Origin: an uncultured Lachnospiraceae bacterium | Lineage (GTDB): Bacteria; Bacillota; Clostridia; Lachnospirales; Lachnospiraceae | Reading direction: 5' to 3' | Length of the DNA stretch: 12,028 nt | NCBI GenBank assembly: GCA_958405355.1 | Contig: CATYEA010000037.1 | Location: 1 to 12,028 of the forward strand | Part shown: positions 1 through 7,440 of the stretch, in pieces | Layout of the letters: every line of letters starts with the position of its first letter | Numbering within the stretch: position 1 is the first letter of the stretch | The notes under the pieces: model-generated | What the model was told of the DNA's origin: nothing | The model's input: the letters and a program-made list of their open reading frames with translations, nothing else | The model's database searches: none | Translations under genes and position numbers: made by a program

Positions 1-159
1 TTTAACAACGCCGCCTGGTGTTGCATCTTTGACCGAAGCAACGATAATGTCACCGATATTCGCATATCTTCTTGTTGAACCACCTAATACGCGGATGCAG
101 AGTAATTCTTTTGCACCTGTATTGTCAGCAACACGAAGCCTAGTCTCCTGTTGAATCAT
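1..159 (-). CDS. rplN: 50S ribosomal protein L14 (partial, C-terminus outside window)
   Basis: This is the first 53 codons of L14, a large-subunit protein that binds 23S rRNA and forms an intersubunit bridge. The translation begins [17 protein letters not shown] and continues with [10 protein letters not shown], the characteristic L14 N-terminus; the rest runs off the left edge. The start is an ATG at 157-159 with a perfect AAGGAGGT site (166-173) a few bases upstream. It lies 27 nt after the stop of rpsQ, so it is co-transcribed with the S10 cluster and is the first gene of the classical spc group. Identity is near certain; only the length is unknown. Confidence 0.97.
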   Translation of the reverse strand, partial: MIQQETRLRVADNTGAKELLCIRVLGGSTRRYANIGDIIVASVKDATPGGVVK

Positions 160-186
160 GACGTTACCTCCTTAATCCGAAACCAA

Positions 187-441
187 TTATTTAGCTTTTT
201 CAACGATTTCCACAAGTCTCCATCTCTTATCTTTAGATAACGGTCTTGTTTCCATCACTTTTACTCTGTCACCAATGTTACATTCATTTGCTTCATCGTG
301 AGCTTTTAATTTATAAGTTCTATTAACAATCTTCTTATAAAGAGGATGTTTTACACGGTCTTCAATAGCAACAACGATTGTTTTATCCATCTTATTGCTG
401 ACTACTTTTCCAACTCTTACTTTTCTAAGGTTTCTTTCCAC
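187..441 (-). CDS. rpsQ: 30S ribosomal protein S17
   Basis: S17 is a primary 16S rRNA-binding protein of the small subunit with an OB fold. The 84-residue product has the usual length and the family signatures [16 protein letters not shown] near the N-terminus and [20 protein letters not shown] near the C-terminus. The start is a GTG (441-439) with AAGGAGGA about 8 nt upstream; no ATG is available in a suitable place. It sits 21 nt after rpmC, in the order L16-L29-S17-L14 that is conserved in nearly all bacteria. Confidence 0.98.
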   Translation of the reverse strand: MERNLRKVRVGKVVSNKMDKTIVVAIEDRVKHPLYKKIVNRTYKLKAHDEANECNIGDRVKVMETRPLSKDKRWRLVEIVEKAK

Positions 442-462
442 AACAAATTCCTCCTTTCCAGA

Positions 463-672
463 TTACTGTGCAGCGTTCGCTTTTTCAGAGATAACAGTCT
501 GAATTCTTGCGATGTTTCTGCGAACTTCTTTGATTCTGCTTGTGTTATCTAACTGATTTGTTGCGTTCTGGAATCTCAGGTTGAAAAGTTCCTTTTTAGC
601 AGCTACTAATTCGTCATTTAATTCTGCAGCTGATTTCTTCTTTAAATCTTCTACATATACATTAATTTTCAC
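463..672 (-). CDS. rpmC: 50S ribosomal protein L29
   Basis: L29 is a small two-helix protein at the polypeptide exit tunnel, where it helps dock trigger factor and SRP. The product (69 residues) has the typical core [20 protein letters not shown] followed by [15 protein letters not shown] chose the GTG at 672-670, which gives [13 protein letters not shown], because an AAGGCGGT site lies about 7 nt upstream. A second in-frame GTG at 681 would add three residues (M-I-T) but falls inside that ribosome-binding site. The gene begins inside the last codons of rplP (11-nt overlap), which suggests translational coupling. Confidence 0.95.
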   Translation of the reverse strand: MKINVYVEDLKKKSAAELNDELVAAKKELFNLRFQNATNQLDNTSRIKEVRRNIARIQTVISEKANAAQ

Positions 673-1099
673 TGTTATCACCGCCTTCTAAGTCTTCGCG
701 AGAAACAACTTTACATTTTACAGGAAGCTTATGTGTTGCAAGACGAAGAGCCTCTCTAGCTACTTCTTCAGGCACACCGGCAATTTCAAACATTACACGG
801 CCCGGCTTAACAACTGCTACCCAGTATTCAAGGGAACCTTTACCGGAACCCATACGTGTTTCAGCAGGTTTTGTAGTTACTGGTTTGTCTGGGAAAATCT
901 TGATCCAAACTTTACCACCACGTTTGATGTAACGTGTCATAGCGATACGGGCTGCCTCAATCTGGTTTGATTTGATCCAACCTGGCTCTAAGGCTACGAT
1001 ACCATATTCACCGTAAGAAATTTTATTACCACGTGTTGCCTTTCCTCTCATAGTACCACGGAACTGCTTACGACGTTTAACTCTTTTAGGCATTAACAT
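662..1099 (-). CDS. rplP: 50S ribosomal protein L16
   Basis: L16 binds 23S rRNA near the A site and helps accommodate aminoacyl-tRNA; it is needed late in 50S assembly. The 145-residue product starts [15 protein letters not shown] and contains [19 protein letters not shown] and [19 protein letters not shown], all standard for bacterial L16. The ATG (1099-1097) shares one base with the TAA of rpsC (TAATG), a typical re-initiation arrangement, and an AAGGGAG site lies upstream. The 3' end overlaps the start of rpmC. Confidence 0.98.
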   Translation of the reverse strand: MLMPKRVKRRKQFRGTMRGKATRGNKISYGEYGIVALEPGWIKSNQIEAARIAMTRYIKRGGKVWIKIFPDKPVTTKPAETRMGSGKGSLEYWVAVVKPGRVMFEIAGVPEEVAREALRLATHKLPVKCKVVSREDLEGGDNSEN

Positions 1100-1755
1100 T
1101 ATTTATCGCTCCCTTCCTTTGTTCCCTTTACTGGAAGTACTTCTCCATGGTAAATCCATGTTTTAACACCAACTTTACCATAAGTTGTATCAGCTTCTGC
1201 AAATCCATAATCGATATCAGCACGAAGTGTCTGAAGCGGAATAGTACCTTCGCTGTAGAATTCTGTACGAGCCATATCAGCTCCGCCAAGACGACCGGAT
1301 ACGGAAGTTTTGATACCCTGGCATCCAGCTCTCATTGTTCTCTGCATTGCAGATTTCATTGCTCTACGGAAAGAAATACGATTTTCCAACTGAGCAGCGA
1401 TGTTTTCAGCAACAAGCTGAGCATCTCTTTCTGGTCTCTTTACTTCTTTGATGTCAAGAAGTAATTTTTTATCTGTGAATTTCTGAAGTTCTTTTTTAAC
1501 TTTTTCGATTTCAGAACCACCTTTTCCGATAACTACGCCAGGTTTTGCTGTGTAGATGATGATTTTCAGACGATCAGACGCTCTTTCGATTTCAATCTTG
1601 GCTACACCTGAGTTGTATAATCTCTTTTTAAGGTATTTTCTGATTTCATAATCTTCTACCAGATTGTCTGCAAAATCTGCTTCTGCATACCATCTGGAAT
1701 CCCAATCCTTAATAATTCCGACTCTGAGGCCGTGAGGATTAACTTTCTGTCCCAT
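1099..1755 (-). CDS. rpsC: 30S ribosomal protein S3
   Basis: S3 lines the mRNA entry channel of the small subunit and takes part in mRNA unwinding. The product has 218 residues, the usual length, and starts [14 protein letters not shown] type II KH domain is visible: [17 protein letters not shown] with its GKGG loop near residues 77-80. The C-terminal domain includes [22 protein letters not shown] residues and [10 protein letters not shown]. An upstream in-frame ATG at 1776 would add seven residues (MRDRRKI), but the ATG at 1755 is chosen because AGGAGGA lies just before it and because S3 proteins start at this MGQK. The gap to rplV is 10 nt. Confidence 0.98.
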   Translation of the reverse strand: MGQKVNPHGLRVGIIKDWDSRWYAEADFADNLVEDYEIRKYLKKRLYNSGVAKIEIERASDRLKIIIYTAKPGVVIGKGGSEIEKVKKELQKFTDKKLLLDIKEVKRPERDAQLVAENIAAQLENRISFRRAMKSAMQRTMRAGCQGIKTSVSGRLGGADMARTEFYSEGTIPLQTLRADIDYGFAEADTTYGKVGVKTWIYHGEVLPVKGTKEGSDK

Positions 1756-1765
1756 GATTTTCCTC

Positions 1766-2152
1766 CTATCTCTCATTCAGCACGATGGTAATATGGCTTG
1801 TTCTCTTTTCGATTCTGTAAGCTCTACCCTGTGCTCTCGGTCTGATTCTCTTCATTGTAGGTCCTTTGTCTGCATAGCACTCTTCAATGAATAAGTTGTC
1901 TGGGTTCATTCCATTGTTGTTCTCTGCATTTGCGATTGCAGATTTCAATAATTTCTCTATAACTGTAGAAGCATATCTTGGGTTATATGCCAAAATTGCT
2001 AATGCTGTTTTTACATCCTTGCCTCTGATTGCGTCGAGAACGAAGCACGCTTTCTGAACGGATACTCTGGCGTAGGATAACTTTGCGCTTGGTCTTGTAT
2101 CTTTATTCGCATTTCTTTCTCTTTTAATCTGGGATCTATGTCCTTTAGTCAT
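1766..2152 (-). CDS. rplV: 50S ribosomal protein L22
   Basis: L22 contacts all domains of 23S rRNA, and its long beta hairpin lines the peptide exit tunnel, where changes can give macrolide resistance. The 128-residue product begins [20 protein letters not shown] and carries the conserved [12 protein letters not shown] segment and the hairpin region [17 protein letters not shown] near residues 94-108. The start is supported by AAAGGAGG about 7 nt upstream. The N-terminal [14 protein letters not shown] extension is of the kind I associate with Clostridia/Lachnospiraceae L22. No insertion or deletion is evident in the tunnel loop. Confidence 0.98.
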   Translation of the reverse strand: MTKGHRSQIKRERNANKDTRPSAKLSYARVSVQKACFVLDAIRGKDVKTALAILAYNPRYASTVIEKLLKSAIANAENNNGMNPDNLFIEECYADKGPTMKRIRPRAQGRAYRIEKRTSHITIVLNER

Positions 2153-2172
2153 GGATAAAACCTCCTTTCAAA

Positions 2173-2451
2173 CTAACGTCTTGCTTTCTTTTCATCCTTG
2201 CCATGTCCTCTGTAAGTACGAGTGGCAACGAATTCTCCCAACTTGTGACCAACCATATCTTCAGTAACATATACTGGAACATGTTTTCTGCCATCATGTA
2301 CAGCAATTGTATGTCCAACCATCTGCGGGAAGATTGTGGAACGGCGGGACCAGGTCTTAATAACAGACTTGTCACCAGCTGCGTTCATAGCGTCTACTTT
2401 TTTAAGTAAGCTTGCATCTGCAAATGGTCCTTTTTTTAATGATCTAGACAT
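2173..2451 (-). CDS. rpsS: 30S ribosomal protein S19
   Basis: S19 sits in the head of the small subunit next to S13 and contacts the 50S subunit and A-site tRNA. The product is 92 residues, as usual, and reads [19 protein letters not shown] at the N-terminus, with [20 protein letters not shown] in the centre and [13 protein letters not shown] near the end. The start ATG follows AAGGAGGT. It lies between rplB (24-nt gap) and rplV (20-nt gap), the universal order. Confidence 0.98.
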   Translation of the reverse strand: MSRSLKKGPFADASLLKKVDAMNAAGDKSVIKTWSRRSTIFPQMVGHTIAVHDGRKHVPVYVTEDMVGHKLGEFVATRTYRGHGKDEKKARR

Positions 2452-2475
2452 GCGTCTTACCTCCTTAGATTATTC

Positions 2476-3321
2476 TTATTTAATCATGCTTCCGTCGCGT
2501 CTACGAACAATCATCTTATTGGATTTCTTGTTCTTCTTACGAGTCTTAAGACCCAGTGCCGGTTTGCCCCATGGAGTCATTGGGCCAGAACGTCCGATTG
2601 GTGCACGTCCTTCACCACCACCGTGTGGATGGTCATTCGGGTTCATAACGGAACCGCGGACTGTTGGGCGGATACCCATGTGACGTTTACGACCAGCTTT
2701 ACCGATATTGATCAGTTCGTGATCTGTGTTTCCAACCTGACCGATTGTAGCACGGCCGCTGATTGGTACCATTCTCATTTCGCCGGAAGGTAATCTAAGA
2801 GTTGCATATTTTCCTTCTTTAGCCATTAACTGTGCAGAGTTACCAGCGGAACGAGCCAACTGACCACCCTTGCCAGGATATAACTCAATGTTGTGTACCT
2901 GAGTACCAACAGGAATTTCAGAAAGAGGTAAGCAGTTACCTACTCTGACTTCAGCACCGGCACCGCTCATAACTGTCATTCCAACTTTAAGTCCGTTCGG
3001 AGCCAAAATGTAGGAATATTCACCATCTGCATAGCAGATCAGAGCGATATTTGCTGTTCTGTTTGGATCGTATTCGATAGCTTTAACTGTAGCTGGAATA
3101 CCATCTTTTTTATTTCTCTTGAAATCGATAATTCTGTATTTCTGTTTTGCACCACCGCCGTGATGTCTAACTGTAATTTTTCCCTGATTATTACGTCCAG
3201 CTGTTTTTTTCTTTTTTGCAACTAAGGATTTCATCGGTGTGGATTTTGTAATCTCCGCGAAATCAGAGCTGGTCATATGTCTTCTGGAAGGTGTATATGG
3301 GTTAAATGTCTTAATACCCAT
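2476..3321 (-). CDS. rplB: 50S ribosomal protein L2
   Basis: L2 is a core 23S rRNA-binding protein needed for subunit association and near the peptidyl-transferase centre. The product is 281 residues, a few more than the common 273-277, and starts [17 protein letters not shown]. The family hallmark [20 protein letters not shown] is present, including the conserved histidines at about 231 and 233. The ATG at 3321 is preceded by AAAGGAG; an in-frame ATG at 3339 lacks a comparable site and would add six residues foreign to the family. The 105-nt spacer upstream, after rplW, is long for this operon and holds a hairpin described separately. Confidence 0.98.
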   Translation of the reverse strand: MGIKTFNPYTPSRRHMTSSDFAEITKSTPMKSLVAKKKKTAGRNNQGKITVRHHGGGAKQKYRIIDFKRNKKDGIPATVKAIEYDPNRTANIALICYADGEYSYILAPNGLKVGMTVMSGAGAEVRVGNCLPLSEIPVGTQVHNIELYPGKGGQLARSAGNSAQLMAKEGKYATLRLPSGEMRMVPISGRATIGQVGNTDHELINIGKAGRKRHMGIRPTVRGSVMNPNDHPHGGGEGRAPIGRSGPMTPWGKPALGLKTRKKNKKSNKMIVRRRDGSMIK

Positions 3322-3385
3322 TTTGTTCACTCCTTTCAAGTGTCTGATTTATTGTCACGCTTGTTTGCGTATATTTATAGGTTTC

Positions 3386-3417
3386 AGGCCCGGTCTTCAT
3401 TAAACCGCTTTCGGCCT
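3386..3417 (-). other. Hairpin in the rplW-rplB spacer
   Basis: In the transcript an outer stem AGGCC/GGCCT (3413-3417 with 3386-3390) encloses an inner stem CGGTTT/AGACCG (one G-U pair) with the loop AATGA; five bases (GAAAG) bulge on the 5' side. No T-run follows, so it is not a factor-independent terminator. The spacer has no ORF. It could be a processing site, an mRNA-stability element or a protein-binding site; the sequence alone does not decide. Confidence 0.5.
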
Positions 3418-3426
3418 CAGCAATAC

Positions 3427-3726
3427 TTACAGTCCGGCAAAAATCTCAATATCTTTGCTGTCTTCTGTTAATTTAACGATTGCTTTCTTTGTTTTCGCTG
3501 TTTTTCCGTAAACCATACCGCGGCGTTTGTTTTTGCCTTCGCAGTTCATTGTGTTTACACTTGCAACTTTTGTTCCTTCGAACATCTTTTCAACAGCTTC
3601 TTTTACCTGGCCTTTTGTAGCCTGTGGATGCACTAAGAAAGTGTATTTTTTCTCAGCCATCTGGTTCATACTTTTTTCTGTAATCACTGGTTTAAGGATT
3701 ACGTCATAATATTTAATATCAGCCAT
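3427..3726 (-). CDS. rplW: 50S ribosomal protein L23
   Basis: L23 lies at the exit of the polypeptide tunnel and is a docking site for trigger factor and SRP. The product has 99 residues, normal for bacteria, with the L23 signatures [15 protein letters not shown] at the N-terminus, [20 protein letters not shown], and [19 protein letters not shown]. The ATG (3726-3724) overlaps the TAA of rplD by one base (TAATG), so translation is probably coupled. It is followed by an unusually long spacer before rplB. Confidence 0.98.
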   Translation of the reverse strand: MADIKYYDVILKPVITEKSMNQMAEKKYTFLVHPQATKGQVKEAVEKMFEGTKVASVNTMNCEGKNKRRGMVYGKTAKTKKAIVKLTEDSKDIEIFAGL

Positions 3727-4343
3727 TATGCGTACACCTCCTGGATTGTAGCAACTGCATCCTGAGTAACCACTAATGTGTCATATTTCAGAATATCGTA
3801 TACGTTAATTGTACTTGTAGAAGCTGTCTTAACATCCGGAATGTTTCTTGCGGATAATACAACATTGTTATTATCATCAACAACAACCAGCGCTTTGGAA
3901 ACCTTTAAAGCATCCATAACAGCTTTGAATTTCTTTGTTTTAACTTCTTCCATGTTGAATGCATCTAAAACGATGATCTTGTTTTCAGCAACTCTGGAAG
4001 ATAAAGCAGATTTAAGAGCTGCTCTTCTTTCTTTCTTATTCAGTTTGAAAGAATAATCTCTTGGCTTCGGAGCAAATACAACACCGCCGCCTGTCCACTG
4101 TGGAGCTCTTGTTGAACCCTGTCTTGCATGACCAGTTCCTTTCTGTCTCCATGGTTTCTTTCCTCCGCCGCTGACTTCAGAACGAGTTTTTGCGCTCTGT
4201 GTTCCCTGGCGTTTTGCAGCAAGATGATTTACAACAGCCATGTGTAAGAGATGTTCGTTCACTTCAACACCAAACACTGCATCGCTTAATTCCATCTCGC
4301 CAATCTGATTGCCTTCGATATTATAAACAGATACGTTTGCCAT
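3726..4343 (-). CDS. rplD: 50S ribosomal protein L4
   Basis: L4 binds 23S rRNA domain I, and its extended loop lines the exit tunnel opposite L22. The product is 205 residues and starts [17 protein letters not shown]; the basic tunnel loop [19 protein letters not shown] is intact around residues 60-78. In Escherichia coli, L4 represses its own operon by binding the S10 leader, but that function is not established for Clostridia and cannot be read from this sequence. The ATG at 4343 follows AAGGAGGA by 8 nt; an upstream ATG at 4364 overlaps the rplC end region and lacks a site. The gap from rplC is 27 nt. Confidence 0.98.
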   Translation of the reverse strand: MANVSVYNIEGNQIGEMELSDAVFGVEVNEHLLHMAVVNHLAAKRQGTQSAKTRSEVSGGGKKPWRQKGTGHARQGSTRAPQWTGGGVVFAPKPRDYSFKLNKKERRAALKSALSSRVAENKIIVLDAFNMEEVKTKKFKAVMDALKVSKALVVVDDNNNVVLSARNIPDVKTASTSTINVYDILKYDTLVVTQDAVATIQEVYA

Positions 4344-4370
4344 CTGTATGTCCTCCTTCCTCAAAGCTCA

Positions 4371-5000
4371 TTAGGCTTTGGTTGATTCCTTAATCATTAC
4401 TAAAGATTTCTTAGGTCCTGGTACCGCACCTTTAACTAAGATTAAGTTCTGTTCAGCATCAACTCTGACAACTTCAAGATTCTGAACTGTGATTCTTACT
4501 GCACCCATATGTCCCGGCATTTTCTTTCCTTTGAAAACGCGGCCTGGTGTTGTTGCAGAACCATTGGAACCTGCATGTCTGTGGTATTTGGAACCGTGAG
4601 CCATAGGTCCTCTGGACTGTCCGTGTCTCTTGATTGCGCCCTGATAGCCTTTACCTTTGGATTTGGCCGTAGCGTCTACCTTGTCTCCAGCAGCAAAAAC
4701 ATCTGCTTTGATTTCCTGACCTACAGCATAGCTTTCAGCATCTTCTAATCTGAATTCCCGAACAAATCTCTTTGGAGCAACACCTGCTTTTGCAAAGTGA
4801 CCTTTCATCGGTTTGTTCACTAATTTTTCTCTGATATCGCCGAATCCAACCTGAACTGCAGCGTATCCATCATTCTCTACAGTCTTAACCTGTGTTACAA
4901 CACAAGGTCCAGCCTGAAGAACTGTTACTGGAGTTAAAACTCCATCTTCGTTGAAAATCTGAGTCATTCCAACTTTGGTTGTTAAAATCGCTTTCTTCAT
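4371..5000 (-). CDS. rplC: 50S ribosomal protein L3
   Basis: L3 is an early-assembly protein whose long loop reaches the peptidyl-transferase centre. The product is 209 residues, typical, and starts [16 protein letters not shown]. The central loop [19 protein letters not shown] stretch (here [21 protein letters not shown]) and [18 protein letters not shown] are characteristic. The ATG at 5000 has AGGAGGT about 6 nt upstream; a further ATG at 5018 is in frame but lies before that site. A 129-nt spacer with two hairpins separates it from rpsJ, much longer than most junctions in this operon. Confidence 0.98.
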   Translation of the reverse strand: MKKAILTTKVGMTQIFNEDGVLTPVTVLQAGPCVVTQVKTVENDGYAAVQVGFGDIREKLVNKPMKGHFAKAGVAPKRFVREFRLEDAESYAVGQEIKADVFAAGDKVDATAKSKGKGYQGAIKRHGQSRGPMAHGSKYHRHAGSNGSATTPGRVFKGKKMPGHMGAVRITVQNLEVVRVDAEQNLILVKGAVPGPKKSLVMIKESTKA

Positions 5001-5019
5001 ATTTACCTCCTGTTTCATC

Positions 5020-5038
5020 TACAGCGGATTACACTGTA
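5020..5038 (-). other. Small hairpin just upstream of the rplC ribosome-binding site
   Basis: In the transcript TACAGT pairs with GCTGTA (six pairs, one of them T-G) around the seven-base loop GTAATCC. It ends about 9 nt before the AGGAGGT of rplC and does not cover it. Its position next to the ribosome-binding site and near a second, stronger hairpin is the only reason to list it. Confidence 0.4.
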
Positions 5039-5058
5039 TGTGCAATCATCCTAGATGT

Positions 5059-5088
5059 ATTGATTCGGTAACTTTGCCGAATGGCAAT
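5059..5088 (-). other. Hairpin in the rpsJ-rplC spacer
   Basis: The transcript reads ATTG-CC-ATTCGG-CAAAGTTA-CCGAAT-CAAT: ten base pairs interrupted only by a two-base CC bulge, with an eight-base loop. No T-run follows, so it is not an obvious terminator. It may be a processing site or a control element for rplC and the genes after it. Confidence 0.55.
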
Positions 5089-5129
5089 CTATATACTTCC
5101 TCAACACTAAGGATAATTTCCATCATTAA

Positions 5130-5447
5130 TTATTTTGTTTTCATCTTGATGTCGATGTACACACCAGCAGGCATTTCCAGTCTGGATAATGCATCTACAG
5201 TTTTCTGGGTTGGTGTGATGATATCAATCAGTCTCTTGTGTGTTCTCTGTTCGAACTGTTCCCGGGAATCTTTATATTTGTGTACAGCTCTAAGAATTGT
5301 AACTACTTCTTTCTTTGTCGGCAGCGGCACTGGTCCACTCACCTTGGATCCGGTTTTCTTTACAGTTTCGATAATTTTTGCGGCACTCTGATCGATTAAT
5401 TTGTGATCATACGCTTTTAACGTAATTCTCATTACTTGACTTGCCAT
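5130..5447 (-). CDS. rpsJ: 30S ribosomal protein S10 (NusE)
   Basis: S10 is a head protein of the 30S subunit and, as NusE, links ribosomes to transcribing polymerase through NusG/NusB. The 105-residue product contains [40 protein letters not shown] and [18 protein letters not shown], all classical. The ATG at 5447 ([10 protein letters not shown]) follows AAAGGAGG with a rather long 11-nt spacer ending in a T-run; a second ATG at 5432 (MRITL) has no site of its own. It is the first gene of the operon, preceded by a leader of about 230 nt and a strong promoter. The str operon (rpsL-rpsG-fusA-tuf) is not directly upstream here; a metabolic gene is. Confidence 0.98.
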   Translation of the reverse strand: MASQVMRITLKAYDHKLIDQSAAKIIETVKKTGSKVSGPVPLPTKKEVVTILRAVHKYKDSREQFEQRTHKRLIDIITPTQKTVDALSRLEMPAGVYIDIKMKTK

Positions 5448-5677
5448 AAAAAAAGTCGCCTCCTTTTCGCACTTTTACATTCAGTACGACAAGCGGTGAC
5501 TGTACATCTTCCCGTGTGTGTCCTCTTCTCTCTACGCACACGTCATCTCTGTTCCTCACAGATGGTTCTACATTGTACAGTGACTTGTCGCCAGTTTCTC
5601 TAACTTGACATTCGCTCCACGGAACACCTGCATGGCCTGCAGCAACCTCACGCTTCATAGCTATCAATGTCACAACA
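5448..5677 (-). ncRNA. Structured 5' leader of the S10 operon
   Basis: Between the predicted start of transcription and rpsJ lie about 230 nt with dense complementarity. A long stem pairs 5584-5590 with 5487-5493 (CGACAAG/CTTGTCG, 7 bp) and, after an asymmetric internal loop, 5574-5581 with 5499-5506 (ACTGTACA/TGTACAGT, 8 bp). Inside it are two hairpins: 5544-5563 (CATCT...AGATG) and 5513-5542 (CGTGTG/CACACG, 6 bp). Upstream there is also a 5-bp hairpin at 5628-5642 (CTGCA/TGCAG). Bacterial ribosomal operons are often autoregulated through such leaders, but I do not recognise this one as a named family. The structure was paired by eye, without an energy calculation. Confidence 0.6.
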
Positions 5678-5683
5678 TTCGTT

Positions 5684-5712
5684 ATTATACATGATTTGCC
5701 AGAAAGATGCAA
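5684..5712 (-). promoter_or_regulatory. Vegetative promoter of the S10 operon
   Basis: The minus strand shows TTGCAT (-35, 5707-5712), a spacer of exactly 17 nt, and a perfect TATAAT (-10, 5684-5689). A run of nine A residues (5714-5722 read on the minus strand) lies directly before the -35 box and resembles an UP element, which is common at strong ribosomal promoters. It is placed just after the terminator of the dehydratase gene, so the ribosomal operon is insulated from it. Confidence 0.8.
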
Positions 5713-5730
5713 GTTTTTTTTTGTACTTTT

Positions 5731-5781
5731 GAAAAAACACCAGAGGCAAGCTTTTTCGACAGCCAAAGTCTTGCCTCTGGT
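5731..5781 (-). terminator. Factor-independent terminator after the dehydratase gene
   Basis: A perfect 12-bp stem (ACCAGAGGCAAG at 5739-5750 with its complement at 5770-5781) can be extended inside by CTTT/AAAG. On the minus strand it is followed by GTTTTTTC. It begins 15 nt after the stop codon of the dehydratase gene, ending that transcript before the S10 promoter. Confidence 0.9.
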
Positions 5782-5796
5782 AAATTTATTTCAGAA

Positions 5797-7248
5797 TTAA
5801 TCTTCAATATGTACAATAGCTTTCGCCAGTTCTTTCTTGCCTGGCATATTGCTCTGTCTGGAAATAACGACTCTCTGAGCCTGTGGGCTTCCTGCACCGT
5901 GAAGGGATTCCGTCAGATATCCGACAGCGGCTGTTCCCATAGTCAGGTTTTCGATAAGACGCATTACTTTAAACCGGTTTTCGATCGGCGTTGTCGATGT
6001 GCCGGCAAAATACTTCTTAATATAAGCACCAGCCACCGGATGATTGATATCCTTTTCAGAAGGAAGTGTTACCATCAGACCGCCTGCGATATCCTGAGCC
6101 AAACGTGCGATTTCATATGGGAAGCGGGTAACATTCTGTTTACATACATTGGCCAGCATCAGATCGATCAGATAATTGCCGGAAGCTGTCTCTGTGCCTT
6201 CTGAAGAACAGGCAATACCGCAGCAATATAATGTTTCATTCAGATGAGTCATTTCGATCAATTTATCTTTAATATGAGAAGCCTTTTCCGTACCGTTATA
6301 TTCGGCCGCAAGGGCTGTTGCACCAATCAATACGTCACCCACACCAACTTTACATCCGCCGTAGCTCTGTCTGTGATATCCGGCAAAACGTTCAACAAGC
6401 ATGCCAGCAAATTCTGTTTCACCATTTAAGAAGATACGGTCATTTGGAACAAATACATTATCGAATACAGTCAACGCTTCCATACCGCCATAAACATCGT
6501 TGCCTACATCCAATGTGGTATTTTCTGTTTTTCTTGTATCGCAGCTCTGACGCCCTACGACCATCACAAGTCCTTCAGAATCCAAAGGTACCGCAAAGGA
6601 AACGGCATAATCCTTATCATCCGGACCCATAGCTACTGTAGGCATAACAAGAACTTCGTGGGAGTTAACGATACCCGTCTGATGTGCTTTTGCACCACGG
6701 ACCACAATACCATCCGGGCGGCGTTCAACAACATGCAGATACAGATCCGGGTCTGCCTGTTTAGAAGGAGCAAGACTGCGGTCACCCTTTGTATCTGTCA
6801 TCGCACCATCGACAACCAGGTCATTTTCCTGAACGTAAGCTGCAAACTTTCTGAAGTTTTCATGATAATTGGTTCCGCATTTCTGATCAACTTCATAGGT
6901 TGTACTGTATACCGCGTTGAAAGCATCCATACCGACGCAACGCTGGAAGCAGGCTGCTGTCTTCTGACCAAGCAGACGCTGCATTTTTACTTTCTTTACC
7001 AAATCATCTGCGCTCTGGTGAATGTGTGTAAAACGATTGATTTTTTCGCCTGTAATGTTGGATGTTGCTGTCATCAAATCCTCATATTCCGGCATATGTG
7101 CCAGATCATAGGTGGCCTTGATGGAATTGATGGATGGCTGAAGAATCGGATTACCCACAGCAGTTTCAATTTCCTCACCGAAAAGGAAAATCCGCATCTT
7201 CATTTTCTTTAAACTTTCTTCGTACTCTTTACCTGTCATTAAAGCCAT
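5797..7248 (-). CDS. abfD: 4-hydroxybutyryl-CoA dehydratase / vinylacetyl-CoA delta-isomerase
   Basis: This FAD and [4Fe-4S] enzyme dehydrates 4-hydroxybutyryl-CoA to crotonyl-CoA by a ketyl-radical mechanism and also isomerises vinylacetyl-CoA. It belongs to the 4-hydroxyphenylacetate 3-hydroxylase family with an acyl-CoA dehydrogenase-like fold. The 483-residue product closely follows the Clostridium aminobutyricum enzyme as I remember it. The cluster ligands are all present: C100 and C104 (in AACFQRCVGMDAFNAV), H292 and C299 (in HRQSYGGCK). The proposed catalytic Y296, E257 and E447 (in TESLHGAGSPQAQR) are also there. The start at 7248 (MALMTGKEYEE) has AAGGAGAGG upstream; an ATG at 7269 lies before that site. 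It is a single-gene unit with a sigma-54 promoter and its own terminator. Partner genes of the succinate or 4-aminobutyrate routes are not in the window. Confidence 0.95.
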   Translation of the reverse strand: MALMTGKEYEESLKKMKMRIFLFGEEIETAVGNPILQPSINSIKATYDLAHMPEYEDLMTATSNITGEKINRFTHIHQSADDLVKKVKMQRLLGQKTAACFQRCVGMDAFNAVYSTTYEVDQKCGTNYHENFRKFAAYVQENDLVVDGAMTDTKGDRSLAPSKQADPDLYLHVVERRPDGIVVRGAKAHQTGIVNSHEVLVMPTVAMGPDDKDYAVSFAVPLDSEGLVMVVGRQSCDTRKTENTTLDVGNDVYGGMEALTVFDNVFVPNDRIFLNGETEFAGMLVERFAGYHRQSYGGCKVGVGDVLIGATALAAEYNGTEKASHIKDKLIEMTHLNETLYCCGIACSSEGTETASGNYLIDLMLANVCKQNVTRFPYEIARLAQDIAGGLMVTLPSEKDINHPVAGAYIKKYFAGTSTTPIENRFKVMRLIENLTMGTAAVGYLTESLHGAGSPQAQRVVISRQSNMPGKKELAKAIVHIED

Positions 7249-7308
7249 AGTTACCTCTCCTTTTTTCATTTTAGATTTTATTTCTTTTTTGTCATCAATT
7301 TAACTAAC

Positions 7309-7325
7309 AGCAAATTCCATGCCAA
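7309..7325 (-). promoter_or_regulatory. Sigma-54 (-24/-12) promoter of the dehydratase gene
   Basis: The minus strand reads TTGGCATGGAATTTGCT, which matches the sigma-54 consensus YTGGCACGN4TTGCW at every fixed position except one (T for C after GGCA). The diagnostic GG and GC are exactly ten bases apart. The GC at 7310-7311 puts the start of transcription near 7298, giving an untranslated leader of about 50 nt. A gene for a sigma-54 activator lies directly upstream on the same strand, which strongly supports the call. Confidence 0.9.
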
Positions 7326-7346
7326 CTTAAAAAACGATTTAAAATC

Positions 7347-7398
7347 CAACAAAAATAAGGAACTAACGGATTAAAACCACGTTTATCCATCAGTTCCT
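7347..7398 (-). terminator. Factor-independent terminator of the sigma-54 activator gene
   Basis: AGGAACT (7358-7364) pairs perfectly with AGTTCCT (7392-7398), and the interior adds GGAT/ATCC and AAAC/GTTT pairs around the loop CAC. On the minus strand the hairpin is followed by TATTTTTGTTGG. It lies 64 nt past the activator stop codon, between the activator-binding sites and the sigma-54 promoter, so read-through into the dehydratase gene is limited. Confidence 0.75.
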
Positions 7399-7407
7399 CC
7401 AACGCTT

Positions 7408-7427
7408 ATCTCAATTATGAGATTTTT
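7408..7427 (-). promoter_or_regulatory. Activator-binding site A (upstream activating sequence)
   Basis: The perfect palindrome ATCTCA-ATTA-TGAGAT (7408-7423) is followed by T4 (7424-7427). It is the best of three copies sharing the half-site TGAGATTTTT. It is centred about 99 bp upstream of the -24/-12 element, the usual distance range for sigma-54 enhancer sites. Binding by the neighbouring activator is inferred. Confidence 0.75.
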
Positions 7428-7440
7428 ATTTGATTTAATA

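Noticed and set aside
2145..2375. Open frame of 76 codons within rpsS on the same strand.
   Set aside because: It overlaps the clear S19 gene in another frame, has no ribosome-binding site and no recognisable product.
5046..5126. A 26-codon reading frame (MMEIILSVEEVYRLPFGKV...) in the rpsJ-rplC spacer, a possible leader peptide.
   Set aside because: There is no Shine-Dalgarno sequence and the frame overlaps the hairpin; a chance frame of this length is expected.
5455..5592. The rpsJ ribosome-binding region (GGCGAC) resembles the 5' strand of the leader stem, hinting at an anti-Shine-Dalgarno switch.
   Set aside because: The 3' strand of the stem pairs with the ribosome-binding region only with a mismatch and over a few bases; too weak to claim by eye.
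5407..5658. An open frame runs through the whole S10 leader into rpsJ (ATG at 5658, about 83 codons).
   Set aside because: No ribosome-binding site precedes the ATG, the product resembles nothing known, and the frame overlaps the start of rpsJ. The sequence is better explained by base-paired RNA structure.
5707..6204. A 165-codon plus-strand frame opposite the dehydratase gene and its terminator.
   Set aside because: It is antisense to a well-conserved gene, starts within the S10 promoter area and has no ribosome-binding site; it is a codon-bias shadow.
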